The notes under the pieces are model-generated. The model was not told the origin of the DNA. It searched no databases and saw only the letters and a program-made list of their open reading frames with translations. This document shows, piece by piece, positions 14,591 to 23,409 of a stretch of 64,000 nt of DNA. The stretch is from an uncultured bacterium (GTDB lineage: Bacteria > Actinomycetota > Actinomycetes > S36-B12 > CAIYMF01). Location of the stretch: NCBI GenBank assembly GCA_903826575.1, contig CAIKEU010000058.1:1-64000 (forward strand), given 5' to 3'. Positions within the stretch are counted from its first letter, which is position 1. Each line of letters opens with the position of its first letter. Both the position numbers and the translations under genes were made by a program.

Positions 14591-14664
14591 GTCGCTGAGG
14601 ACGATTCTTGGGCCCCCGCTAGCGACGGAGTCGCTAGTAGTGGACCCCTCAGCTCCACAAACCC

Positions 14665-15678
14665 TCAGCGACGCGGAATCTGTTGGGTGATGCAGTGCGG
14701 GCCACCGCCTCCGTAGGACAGAAGTGCGCCCGGTACTGCGACGATCTCTCGATCGGGGTAGATCTCGGCAAGACGTGCGAGTGCGGCGTCATCTGTCCGT
14801 GGGTCGCCAACCGGCGCAACAACTCCGCCGGCTGGTAGATAGTGGTTCAGGTAGGGGATGTCGTATTCCTCACCGTCGATCGTCGCGAAGCCCTGTGGGC
14901 TGACCGCTTCGACGCGGACGTGACGGCCGGCTGCATCTTGCACGGACGCGAGTAGGTTGAGATTGCGCTGGCTGTACGGGTCGATTGCGCCGTCGGAGTC
15001 CTCGCCAATGTAGAGGGCAAGCACACCAGGTGCAGCGACATTCGCGATACCGTCCACATGACCATCGGTGTCTCGATCAGGGAACGCTTCGAGCCACATC
15101 ACGGTGTCAACGCCGAGGTAGTCGCGAAAGACTGCCTCGGCCCTCTCGCGGGTTAGCCCTGGGTTGCGGACCTCATGAATAACCGAGCCCTCGGTCGTGA
15201 ACAGTGTGCCTTCCCCGTCGGTGAGGAATGCGCCACCTTCACTCACGATCGGAGCACGGAAGACCGGAAGCCCGAAGACGTCGGCCAAGGCCGTGGCCAG
15301 GCGTGCATCCTTGTCGTAGGGCACATACTTCTGGCCCCACCCATCGAAGCCAAGCTGCACCACGGCACGCCTGCCCACTCCGTCGCTGACTACGATCGGG
15401 CCGGAGTCGCGCACCCACGAATCGTCAACCGGAATCTCGGTGACGGTGACACCGATGCCGCAGTAGTTCAGCACCTCTGCCGCTGCACCTGGATTGGCGA
15501 CAACTACGACCTCTTCGAAGGCGGCCACAGCTTTGATGACCTCGGCGTAATCACGCTTTGCCTGCTCGAGGTGATGGCCCCATAGCGACGCCCGTGCCGG
15601 CCAGACAATGACGGTGCACTCATGCTCGTCAAACTCGGCCGGCATGCGCAAGCCCTCGGATCGTGGCGTCAGTTCCAT
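14665..15678 (-). CDS. aguA: Agmatine deiminase (AguA/peptidyl-arginine deiminase family)
   Basis: This 337-residue enzyme hydrolyses agmatine to N-carbamoylputrescine and ammonia, feeding polyamine synthesis. The N-terminus (MPAEFDEHECTVIVWP) and DDSWVRDSGPIVV match the family, and the catalytic cysteine is Cys329 in GGGGPHCITQQIPR at the extreme end. I chose the ATG at 15678, preceded by agaaggatgt as ribosome site; a longer frame to 15783 would be antisense to a toxin-gene remnant. No carbamoylputrescine amidase lies nearby. The first CDS past the tRNA-end array, it reads towards that array. Confidence 0.92.
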   Translation of the reverse strand: MELTPRSEGLRMPAEFDEHECTVIVWPARASLWGHHLEQAKRDYAEVIKAVAAFEEVVVVANPGAAAEVLNYCGIGVTVTEIPVDDSWVRDSGPIVVSDGVGRRAVVQLGFDGWGQKYVPYDKDARLATALADVFGLPVFRAPIVSEGGAFLTDGEGTLFTTEGSVIHEVRNPGLTRERAEAVFRDYLGVDTVMWLEAFPDRDTDGHVDGIANVAAPGVLALYIGEDSDGAIDPYSQRNLNLLASVQDAAGRHVRVEAVSPQGFATIDGEEYDIPYLNHYLPAGGVVAPVGDPRTDDAALARLAEIYPDREIVAVPGALLSYGGGGPHCITQQIPRR

Positions 15679-15748
15679 ACATCCTTCTCTCGCTGTGCGG
15701 TTGCCCCTACGACTGTAGGAGGCGGCCTGCTGTTCTTGCACGTCAGGC

Positions 15749-15877
15749 ATGGGCAATTCCGACCAACAGCCGGTGCGAGCCATCTCCTTCCAGCGAGTCG
15801 GTGTGGAAATCGGATACCTGACACCTGAGGTAATGAATCAGGTCGACGAGGCTCTGCGCATCCACCTGGGCCTGTAG
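15749..15877 (+). pseudogene. MazF/PemK-type toxin, C-terminal remnant
   Basis: A 42-codon frame reads SDQQPVRAISFQRVGVEIGY, then LTPEVMNQVDEALRIHLGL and TAG. This is the typical last 40 residues of MazF/PemK endoribonuclease toxins (a DQxRAIS strand, a small Gly-turn, then the final helix xVDEALRxxLGL). The N-terminal two thirds, with the catalytic PGxxxxxRP loop, are absent: an in-frame TAG lies about 30 bases upstream of the first Met, and that stretch shows no MazF features. No MazE antitoxin is visible. I read it as a decayed toxin gene rather than an active one. The resemblance is from memory of the family and needs a profile search. Confidence 0.6.
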
Positions 15878-15919
15878 GCCAGATGCTGTTTGCGGGCGCT
15901 TGGCCGTAGAGTTCAGAAC

Positions 15920-16846
15920 ATGGACTTACGTATCTTCATCGAACCGCAGCAGGGTGCTTCCTACGACGATCAGTTGCGGATGGCTCAGCATGCGGAACGA
16001 CTCGGATTTGACGCGTTCTTCCGTTCCGATCATTACCTCGTCATGGGTGATGGCGATGGCTTACCCGGCCCGACGGATTCGTGGGTAACGCTCGGCGCCA
16101 TCGCCCGTGAGACCTCGACGATTCGTCTCGGGACACTCGTGACAGCCGCGACCTTCCGTCTGCCGGGCATCCTGGCGATCAGCGTCGCACAGGTTGATGC
16201 GATGAGCGACGGACGCATCGAACTTGGCTTGGGAACCGGCTGGTTCGATGACGAACACACCGCGTACGGCATTCCATTTCCTTCTCTCGGCGACCGGTTC
16301 GACATTCTCACCGAACAATTGGAGATTTTGACCGGGCTTTGGTCGACGCCAGTGGGTGAGAAGTTCAACTACGAAGGCTCGCACTTTCGACTCGCGAATT
16401 CCCCTGCCCTACCGAAGCCGGTGCAGTCTCCCATCCCGCTGATCATCGGTGGCTCAGGACTCAAGCGAACCCCTGCGCTGGCGGCGCGATTCGCCTCCGA
16501 ATACAACGTCCCATTCGACTCACTGGACGATACGTCTGCTGCCTTTGATCGAGTTCGTGCCGCCGTTGCTGCAGCGGGGCGATCGGACGACTCGATGATC
16601 TACTCGGCAGCTCAAGTCGTGTGCGTTGGTGCCGATGAGGCGGAGTTTGCCAGGCGAGCTTCGGCTATCGGACGTGAGCCTGCTGAACTTCGTGAGAACG
16701 GCTTAGCCGGCACTGTCGATGAAGTGATTGCCAAGGCCAAGACGTTTGGCGATGTTGGCGCTACCCGGCTCTACCTTCAGGTTCTTGACCTATCAGATCT
16801 CGATCACGTTGAGTTGATCGCGACACAGGTCATGCCGCACCTGTAG
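15920..16846 (+). CDS. LLM-class (luciferase-like) F420-dependent oxidoreductase
   Basis: This 308-residue TIM-barrel oxidoreductase of the bacterial-luciferase superfamily probably uses coenzyme F420, as actinobacterial members of this shape do. Visible features are QHAERLGFDAFFRSDHYL near the N-terminus, LGTLVTAATFRLP, GLGTGWFDDEHTAYGIPFP and PLIIGGSGLKRTPALAARFASEYN. I chose the ATG at 15920; an earlier start at 15890 would add an Arg-rich stretch not seen in the family. The substrate is unknown. It is convergent with the NRAMP-like gene. Confidence 0.9.
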   Translation: MDLRIFIEPQQGASYDDQLRMAQHAERLGFDAFFRSDHYLVMGDGDGLPGPTDSWVTLGAIARETSTIRLGTLVTAATFRLPGILAISVAQVDAMSDGRIELGLGTGWFDDEHTAYGIPFPSLGDRFDILTEQLEILTGLWSTPVGEKFNYEGSHFRLANSPALPKPVQSPIPLIIGGSGLKRTPALAARFASEYNVPFDSLDDTSAAFDRVRAAVAAAGRSDDSMIYSAAQVVCVGADEAEFARRASAIGREPAELRENGLAGTVDEVIAKAKTFGDVGATRLYLQVLDLSDLDHVELIATQVMPHL

Positions 16847-16858
16847 TCAGACGTGCCG

Positions 16859-18124
16859 TCACTGGTGAGCGAACAGCCACATGATCGGAAGGCTGATCAT
16901 CAGCAGTGTTGCCCCGAGAAGAAGGATCTGCGACCACGGGTTACTTCGCCATTCGCCCATGAGTTCGCTGTCGCGGGCCAACAGCCACACCAGAAACATC
17001 AGGATGGGCGCGGTGAGACCGTTCAATATCGCGGCGAGATACAGGAAATGCATCGGATTAATGCCAACGTAGTTCAAGACCAGGGCCACGAACATCGAAC
17101 CGATGATCACTGCGTAGAACGCCCGCGCTTGGCCTGGCCGCCGCTCTAACCCTTCCCGCCAACCAAAGGCTTCACTCAACGCATACGCCGTAGAGCCGGC
17201 GAGTACGGGAACAGCAAGTAATCCCGTCCCAACGATCCCGAGCAGAAAGAGCACGCTGGCGAACCGACCGGCCAATGGTTCTAGCGCTGATGCAGCCTGC
17301 TCAGCGGAAGAGATCTCGGTGATTCCGTGCACGTGCAGGGTCGCCGCTGAGGTAGCCATGATGGCGAACATGATGAATACCGCTGATGCAATTCCGGCAA
17401 GCACATCTCCGCGCATCGCCTGCACGTGAACAATAGATACATCAGGAACTTCGCCGGATTCATCCTCCATCTCTTCTGCCGCCTGCCAGAAGAAGAGGTA
17501 AGGCGAGATAGTCGTTCCAGCCAAAGCGATCAGAGCGACGAGGGTTGCTTTCGTAAAGTCCATGTGCGGCACGAAGGTTGAGTGAAGTACCTCCGTCCAA
17601 TCGACATGTGCAACCGCCAGTACACCGATGTAAGCAACGAGAGAAAAGCACAGCCACTTAAGGAATCGCGCATAGCGGTGGTAGGGGATCAGGACCTCGG
17701 TAACTGCGATACCTAATGCGAAGAGTAAAACTCCCAGCGCTTGTGGAACGGGAATCAGAAGCCCGAGAGCGGCGGACATTGAGCCGAGGTCGGCCGCGAT
17801 GTTAAACGAATTGGCCAGCGCGACCGCAGCAACTGCGAGGTAGAGAACGGGGCGGGGCAACTGTTCCTTGATGAGCGCAGCAAGTCCTTTGCCGGTGACA
17901 AGGGCGAGTCGGGCACATGCCTCCTGAACGGCGAATGCGAAAGGCAACAGCGTCGGAGCCGACCATAGGAGTTGATTACCCGATGCCGCACCAACCTGCG
18001 AGTACGTGCCAATGCCAGACGGATCATCATCAGCAGCGCCAGTAACCAAACCGGGACCGATGCGGCGGAAGTAGCCGCTACCCCAAAGGCGTCCGCGTCT
18101 AGGGTGATGATTCACCTGTGACAC
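16859..18124 (-). CDS. NRAMP-related metal-ion transporter, non-canonical
   Basis: This is a 421-residue protein of about eleven membrane helices in the NRAMP/SLC11 superfamily. Helix 1 reads GPGLVTGAADDDPSGIGTYSQVGA (DDDPSG at 32-37), where Mn/Fe transporters have DPGN. In helix 6 the stretch GTTISPYLFFWQA stands where canonical members have an MPH motif, so the metal-binding Met and His are missing. Such divergent members are known that do not carry Mn(II) or Fe(II) in the classical way; the ion here cannot be assigned. The GTG at 18124 follows the stop of the upstream paralogue gene by 13 bases, so the three genes up to 20443 may share a transcript. Confidence 0.85.
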   Translation of the reverse strand: MSQVNHHPRRGRLWGSGYFRRIGPGLVTGAADDDPSGIGTYSQVGAASGNQLLWSAPTLLPFAFAVQEACARLALVTGKGLAALIKEQLPRPVLYLAVAAVALANSFNIAADLGSMSAALGLLIPVPQALGVLLFALGIAVTEVLIPYHRYARFLKWLCFSLVAYIGVLAVAHVDWTEVLHSTFVPHMDFTKATLVALIALAGTTISPYLFFWQAAEEMEDESGEVPDVSIVHVQAMRGDVLAGIASAVFIMFAIMATSAATLHVHGITEISSAEQAASALEPLAGRFASVLFLLGIVGTGLLAVPVLAGSTAYALSEAFGWREGLERRPGQARAFYAVIIGSMFVALVLNYVGINPMHFLYLAAILNGLTAPILMFLVWLLARDSELMGEWRSNPWSQILLLGATLLMISLPIMWLFAHQ

Positions 18125-18137
18125 GTCGGCCCGCCAT

Positions 18138-19196
18138 TCATGACGACGGCTGCAACTCGTCCTCGAGTTTCCTAGCCATCCTGCGCCACGCGAAGAGCGA
18201 AACAAGTCCACACAGCAGCACCACGATGAGTGTGACGACGCGCCAGATAATCAAAGCTGCGACGAACTGAGCTTCATAACTGTCACCGGCGTAATCCAGC
18301 CAAGCAGTTACCAAAACCGCATCGACAACTCCGAGCCCGGCAAGCGGGATCAGTGTGAGTGGGTATACGAGAAGAAAACTGCCGTAAACGATCGCCAACG
18401 GTAGGACATCGCTGCCCACGCCGACGGCGCGTACTGCCACAAACAGGACTGAGGCGTCGCATAAGACCATGAGCACGAGGGCGCCGAGGGACGGCACGAT
18501 CCCCGTCTGAACGCGATCGCCGATCCGCGCGCGAAAGTCGACCACGGCCGCGGCCCACTTGTCTGGCTCGACTGTCTTCTTGAAATGTGTCGCCACCCGA
18601 CCAGCGTTAAGGCCAATCAAACGCGAAAGACGATCACCTCGGCTGATCGAAAGTAGGACCCCAACGATGACAGCGGAAATCAATACGGAGATTGCCGCGC
18701 CAAGTGCATGGCCAGATTCGACATCTTGAAAAGCCAGAAACAACAGGCCAATTGCGGGTGCGAAGAAGCGGACAACGTAATAGGTCAACGAGTTAAGAGT
18801 TACACCCGCCATACCTTCAACGGGATCCACATTCCACGACTTAAACATTGAGACGCGAAGAACTGTGTCTGAGGGGGGTGGTGCCACGGTTCCCATCAAG
18901 AACGCTGTCAGGTCATTCATGATGGACCGACGCAGGGGAAGACCTGAGACAAAATTCGTCAAGGGTTTGGCGTTAAACACTTGACGAAGGGCGACGAAGA
19001 AAAGCAGGAGGAAAATGGCCAGTGGGGTCAGCAGGCGCAGGGAATCCCAAACTGACGACCAGTCGATGGGCGCAAGAATGCGGTACAGAACTTTGAGAGC
19101 AAAGACACTCACTGCCACGATGAGAATGGGGCGGGCAACTCTCCACCAGCGCAGCCACTTAGGCGGTGCGTCCTCAATTACCTCGTCAGTAGTCAA
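18138..19196 (-). CDS. Flippase-like multispanning protein (UPF0104/LPG-synthase TM family), copy 1
   Basis: This 352-residue membrane protein has about eight helices and the family's conserved central box: TVAPPPSDTVLRVSMFKSWNVDP, then EGMAGVTLNSLTYYVVRF. It lacks the cytoplasmic aminoacyl-transfer domain of MprF, so it is only the flippase-like part. Family members (YbhN, AglD) are linked to lipid or glycolipid movement across the membrane; no direct role is shown here. It is a tandem paralogue of the gene at 19385-20443, with the same length and strand. Confidence 0.85.
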   Translation of the reverse strand: MTTDEVIEDAPPKWLRWWRVARPILIVAVSVFALKVLYRILAPIDWSSVWDSLRLLTPLAIFLLLFFVALRQVFNAKPLTNFVSGLPLRRSIMNDLTAFLMGTVAPPPSDTVLRVSMFKSWNVDPVEGMAGVTLNSLTYYVVRFFAPAIGLLFLAFQDVESGHALGAAISVLISAVIVGVLLSISRGDRLSRLIGLNAGRVATHFKKTVEPDKWAAAVVDFRARIGDRVQTGIVPSLGALVLMVLCDASVLFVAVRAVGVGSDVLPLAIVYGSFLLVYPLTLIPLAGLGVVDAVLVTAWLDYAGDSYEAQFVAALIIWRVVTLIVVLLCGLVSLFAWRRMARKLEDELQPSS

Positions 19197-19384
19197 ACCA
19201 GCACTTTCGGGGTAGTTGTGCCACGATTCGTGATCGTATCAGTGAAGGCATATGTGCAGCGGTTATAGCGATATTTGGGGCACTGAGGCTACGGTGACGA
19301 AGACGGTGAAGACTGCTCGCGGCGCCTGAATGGACGTAACGCCACCGAGTTCAGTCCTCCTTTGGGGGATGAATCGCTAGATCA

Positions 19385-20443
19385 TCACTCGACGTCGACA
19401 TGGTAGGCATTCCTTCGACGGTCCAGTCGTCGCCACAGCAGAACTGAAATCAATCCGCAGGCAAGTGTTACCAGCAGAGTTACGACGCGCCAGATGATCA
19501 GTGCGGCAACGAACTGTGACTCGTAGCCATCTCCGGCCTTGTCGATCCAAGCGGTGATCAGTGCGGCATCGAGGATGCCAACTCCGGCCAACGGAAACAG
19601 CGTCAATGGGTAGGCCACCAAGAAGGTTCCGCAGATGACGGCCAGGGGCAAGACCGAGGAATCGATCCCGACCGTTCGTAACGAGACGAACAAAATGGCT
19701 GCGTCGCTGAGCACCATTGCAATGAGCGCGCCCATCGAAGGAATGATGCCGGTTTGCACCCGATCGCCAATCTTTGCCCGGAAATCAACGACGGCCTGTG
19801 CCCACTCGTCCGGATTCACCGTCTTCTTGAATCGGGCTGCGACACTGCCTGCCGTTGCTCCGATAATGCGAGCGAGTCGGTCACCTTTGCTAATGAAGTA
19901 GAGGGCAACCAAAATCGCGATGGAGATGAGAGACGATAGGAATGCGCTGAATACCTGGCCAGATTCAACCTCATCGAAAACCAAGAACATGATCCCCAAT
20001 GCGGGAGCCAAGAATCGCACGGCGTAGAAGGTGAGCGAGTTCAGTGTCACCCCCGCCATACCTTCGACCGGGTCAATGTCCCATGACTTGAACATTGAGA
20101 CGCGCAGAACAACGTCCGCCGGCGGCGGTGCGATAGTGCCGGTGAGGAACGCCGAAAGGTCGTTCTGGATCGATTTCTTCAGCGGTAGGTCATGCACAAA
20201 TCGCGTGAGTGGAATCGCGTTGAAGATCTGCCTGCATGCCAGCAAGGCCAACATGATCACGGCAGACAGCGGGCTTACCAGTTGTACCGATGACCACACC
20301 GAGGGCCAGTCGACGGAGGTCGCGATCCGGAAGATGATGCGAATTGCGATCAGTGCGACGACTGAAAGCACCAGTGGCCTGGCGATATGCCAACGCCGGG
20401 CCCATGCAGATTCGGGGGTCGGGCTCGTGAGGTCATCAGTCAT
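19385..20443 (-). CDS. Flippase-like multispanning protein (UPF0104/LPG-synthase TM family), copy 2
   Basis: This 352-residue protein has the same length and domain layout as the gene downstream. Long identical stretches are visible by eye (DPVEGMAGVTLNSLT, FVAALIIWRVVTL, RVSMFKSW). The first 20 residues and last 15 differ most. The 188 bases between the two copies hold no gene that I can support. A recent tandem duplication with retained full-length frames suggests that both copies work, perhaps as a heteromer or with different lipid substrates; this is inference. Confidence 0.85.
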   Translation of the reverse strand: MTDDLTSPTPESAWARRWHIARPLVLSVVALIAIRIIFRIATSVDWPSVWSSVQLVSPLSAVIMLALLACRQIFNAIPLTRFVHDLPLKKSIQNDLSAFLTGTIAPPPADVVLRVSMFKSWDIDPVEGMAGVTLNSLTFYAVRFLAPALGIMFLVFDEVESGQVFSAFLSSLISIAILVALYFISKGDRLARIIGATAGSVAARFKKTVNPDEWAQAVVDFRAKIGDRVQTGIIPSMGALIAMVLSDAAILFVSLRTVGIDSSVLPLAVICGTFLVAYPLTLFPLAGVGILDAALITAWIDKAGDGYESQFVAALIIWRVVTLLVTLACGLISVLLWRRLDRRRNAYHVDVE

Positions 20444-20535
20444 GGCGGGCTGATCTGATTGGTTTCCTCACGCTCGCGATGTTACTTGCATGCGCTGGGT
20501 TTTGGTGCGCGTGTAGTCCACTATGCGGGTCGGAG

Positions 20536-21663
20536 CTAAGCAACTTTCACGCTGATCGCATGAAGCCCGCTCGCGGCACCTGGATACACCCCATGCTGGA
20601 CATCGGTTTGAACTGTGCCGTTGTCATTCGTCATGCGCACAGTAATAGTGTGATCGCCAGCCTCGGCCGCCCATGCGTACGACCAAAGACGCCACGTATT
20701 GGCGGCGATCGGGGCTGCGAGGGTTGCGGGCTGCCACTGGCCGTCGCCGATCTTTATGTCGACGGACTTGACGCCACCGAGCTCGGTCCACGCTCGTCCG
20801 CCGATTCCGACAGTGCCGGCTTTCACGGTGGTGCCCTGTCGTGGCACGTCGATACGTGACGCTGCTTGGATGGCTCCGTCCGCTAGCCAACCCTTGGTAA
20901 CCCAGTAGGGCGGGTCATCGTTGAGGGTGGTTAGTTTGATTCCGCTCAGCCACTTGGTAGCGGAAACGTATCCGTAGAGACCAGGCACGACGAGGCGGGC
21001 AGGGAAGCCATGATCGGTAGGCAGAGCGGCGCCGTTCATCGCGTACGCGACCATCGCGTCGGGTGATTGTTTGAGGAAGTCGGTGGGAAATCCTGCGGTG
21101 AAGTTGTCAACTGATTCGCCAAGGATCAGCGACGCGTCTGAATGAACTCCAACTTTGTCCAGCAAGTCGGTCAGTCGCACGCCTTGGAACTTCTGCGTAC
21201 CAATGAGATCGCCGCCAATATCGTTGCTGACGCACGAGAGCGTGACGTAACGCTCGATGCTGGGCATACCGAGTAGGTCGTCGTAGGTCAACGTCAGCGG
21301 GTTATCGACTCGACCGTGGATCGACATCTTCCATGTGGCCACGTCAACGACGGGAGGCGACATCGACGTGTCGATCCGGAAAAATGTGTCCACTGGTGTA
21401 ACGGCCGGCGGAATACCGGCAACCGACGGGGTGGCTGCGGCGGGTATGGCGGGGGCAGGGTCTGACGGCGACGGAATGTTTACTAGTGCCCGCACACCTT
21501 CAGCTACCTGTCGCTTGGTCAAAACGAAAGCGGCGTACCCAAGAGCGCCAACACCGGCCAGAATTCCACCGGCGCGTAGGAGCGCGCGACGAGAAATCCA
21601 CGGGGTCGCATCAACCTCGGGTACGTCTTCGTCTGGGGTATTGAGATTTTCGAACTGACTCAC
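20536..21663 (-). CDS. Tat-exported molybdopterin-dependent oxidoreductase (sulfite-oxidase family)
   Basis: This 375-residue protein has the twin-arginine signal ISRRALLRAGG (23-33), followed by a hydrophobic stretch (to about 48) that may stay as an anchor. The molybdopterin domain of the sulfite-oxidase fold starts near residue 90; the Mo-binding cysteine is Cys144 in VTLSCVSND, followed by GxLIGTQKFQGVRL and HGFPARLVVPGLYGY. A C-terminal immunoglobulin-like dimer domain follows (IKIGDGQWQPA). Many actinobacterial relatives have four or five N-terminal helices; only one is present here. No haem or partner cytochrome is adjacent. The product is an obvious client of the molybdenum-cofactor genes 10 kb upstream. 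Confidence 0.9.
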   Translation of the reverse strand: MSQFENLNTPDEDVPEVDATPWISRRALLRAGGILAGVGALGYAAFVLTKRQVAEGVRALVNIPSPSDPAPAIPAAATPSVAGIPPAVTPVDTFFRIDTSMSPPVVDVATWKMSIHGRVDNPLTLTYDDLLGMPSIERYVTLSCVSNDIGGDLIGTQKFQGVRLTDLLDKVGVHSDASLILGESVDNFTAGFPTDFLKQSPDAMVAYAMNGAALPTDHGFPARLVVPGLYGYVSATKWLSGIKLTTLNDDPPYWVTKGWLADGAIQAASRIDVPRQGTTVKAGTVGIGGRAWTELGGVKSVDIKIGDGQWQPATLAAPIAANTWRLWSYAWAAEAGDHTITVRMTNDNGTVQTDVQHGVYPGAASGLHAISVKVA

Positions 21664-21733
21664 TTTTCCTCCGCTATCAGTGGATCACGACATCGAAAGA
21701 AGCGCAGTTTGAGGAGCGTTTTCGACGATGCCC

Positions 21734-23368
21734 CTAGACCCAGGTCGGGAACCACATACGCATTTGCCACTGCGAGTAGGGAATTACTTCGGCAGTCCAA
21801 ATGGGATAGAAGAACCAGCAAGCGACGAGAGCTAGCAAAAGGAATGAACCAACCGCTGCTGCCCCGATCGTGCGTCGCCTTGGGTCGGCATCGCTCTTGC
21901 CCAAAATCGTCCCGCAACTCAGCGCGAGGGCCATGGTCAGGAAGGCGACGTAGACGATCGCATAGAAGGTGAAGATCGTTCGTCCCTGGAAGCCAAGCCA
22001 TGGCAACCAGCCAGCCAAGACGGCCAGCACTACCGCGCCGGAACGCCAATCACGCTGTGATATCCAGCGCCACCCCTGGTGGATCACCGCCGGAATTGCG
22101 GCCCACCAGATGATCGGATTGCCAAGCGCTATCACCTCGGAGGAACACTTGTCAGCGGTGCATCCGTTCACGCCGTTGTCGAACGACTCGTAGTAGAACG
22201 ATGTGGGCCGTGCCTGTAGTGGCCAGCTCCACGCATTGCTCTGATACGAGTGTGGTGACGTCAAATGTGTGTGGAAATTAAGCATTTCTGCGTGATAGTG
22301 CCACAGCGAGCGCAATGCCTCGGGCATAAATCCAAGGAGTCCAGATCCGGGCTGCCCAGCTGCCCAGTTGCGGTCATAACCACCGTCGTGAAGTAGCCAA
22401 CCGCTCCACGAGATCAGGTAAACAACGACGGCAGTACCCGCGATTGAAACGGCGCCGAGCACGCCATCGATCAGCGCTCCAGCCGCCGCGTTCGGCGTTC
22501 GGACGCCGATCATGCGTCGCATACCGAAATCCCAGACCACTGTGAGCAATCCGAATGCAAGGACGAACCAGACGCCCGACCACTTTGTTCCGCAGGCCAT
22601 TCCGAGTGCTAGGCCGGCAGCCCATCGCCAAGGCCGCAGGCCGGCGAATGGTCCGGTGCCCTTGCCAAGATCTTGAAGTGCAAGACGGTCGTCAGCGTAG
22701 GTGAGTACCTCACGCGCTACCAGGCCCCTGGTGCGCTCGCGATCCATCAGGATGCAGCCGAATGCAACGAGAATCCAAAACGCCAGGACGTTGTCTAACA
22801 AGCCGGTCCGGGACATCACGATCGCCATGCCGTCAATCGCCATCAGGAATCCGGCGATGGCGCCGATCAGGGTCGACCTTGAGAGTCTGCGGGTGATGCG
22901 AATTACTAACAGCACCATCAGGCAACCGAGAACTGACGTCATAAACCGCCAGCCGAATGGGGTGAGCCCGAAGAAGTATTCGCCGAGGCCGATCGTCCAC
23001 TTACCGACGGGCGGGTGAACAATGAAAGCCGGCGACGAGGTGAAGAAGTCGAGTGTTCGCCAATCACCGTTGCTCGCCAAGATCTTCTTGTCCGCTTCGG
23101 TAACGAATCCGCGTTCGTAGCCCCAGCGCAGCAGCGACCAAGCGTCCTTCATGTAGTACGTCTCATCAAAGGACACAGCATGGGGTTGTCCCAGGTTGAC
23201 GAATCGAACAAGCGTGGCAAAGACCGTGATTCCGATCGTGACCCACCAGGACACGGCCGTGTCAGTGGGCAACTCGGGGGAGAGGCGGCGTGCAAGCTCG
23301 GAATCGCGCGCTCCGAGGGCTGCCCGACGACGCGGTGCGGGCTCCTCCTGTGGCTCATCGAGAGTCAT
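21734..23368 (-). CDS. pmt: Dolichyl-phosphate-mannose-type protein mannosyltransferase (PMT)
   Basis: This 544-residue GT-C fold enzyme transfers mannose from a polyprenyl-phosphate donor to secreted proteins. The first outside loop keeps the acidic motif SFDETYYMKDAW, and a second conserved loop reads TSSPAFIVHPPVGKW; about ten helices follow. I chose the ATG at 23368 because it gives the usual short cytoplasmic N-terminus. The gene is divergent from rsmI with 41 bases between starts, the same pairing as Rv1002c (pmt) and Rv1003 in M. tuberculosis. Protein mannosylation in this organism is therefore likely. Confidence 0.93.
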   Translation of the reverse strand: MTLDEPQEEPAPRRRAALGARDSELARRLSPELPTDTAVSWWVTIGITVFATLVRFVNLGQPHAVSFDETYYMKDAWSLLRWGYERGFVTEADKKILASNGDWRTLDFFTSSPAFIVHPPVGKWTIGLGEYFFGLTPFGWRFMTSVLGCLMVLLVIRITRRLSRSTLIGAIAGFLMAIDGMAIVMSRTGLLDNVLAFWILVAFGCILMDRERTRGLVAREVLTYADDRLALQDLGKGTGPFAGLRPWRWAAGLALGMACGTKWSGVWFVLAFGLLTVVWDFGMRRMIGVRTPNAAAGALIDGVLGAVSIAGTAVVVYLISWSGWLLHDGGYDRNWAAGQPGSGLLGFMPEALRSLWHYHAEMLNFHTHLTSPHSYQSNAWSWPLQARPTSFYYESFDNGVNGCTADKCSSEVIALGNPIIWWAAIPAVIHQGWRWISQRDWRSGAVVLAVLAGWLPWLGFQGRTIFTFYAIVYVAFLTMALALSCGTILGKSDADPRRRTIGAAAVGSFLLLALVACWFFYPIWTAEVIPYSQWQMRMWFPTWV

Positions 23369-23409
23369 CGTCACCCGCTCAGCATACGTTCGTGGCAGGC
23401 TACAGACTT

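Larger units (their letters stand above)
14429..14662 (+). repeat. Tandem array of tRNA-Ala 3'-end remnants with hairpin modules
   Basis: The last 14 bases of the tRNA-Ala region, CCCCTCAGCTCCAC (T-stem 3' strand, acceptor 3' strand, discriminator and one more base), occur at 14429-14442 inside the tRNA and again at 14541-14554 and 14645-14658. The second and third copies also share the following AAAC. Each downstream unit of about 105-110 bases has the same layout: an A/T-flanked terminator-like hairpin, a spacer, a second short hairpin (GGGCCAC/GTGGCCC at 14516-14533; CTAGCGAC/GTCGCTAG at 14619-14637), then the tRNA end. The array stops two bases before the agmatine deiminase stop codon. 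The parallel I know is the E. coli tyrT distal region, whose tandem repeats each hold the 3' end of tRNA-Tyr. Confidence 0.88.

Noticed and set aside
15679..15783. Upstream extension of the agmatine deiminase gene
   Set aside because: It runs antisense to the MazF-like frame and the ATG at 15678 has the better ribosome site.
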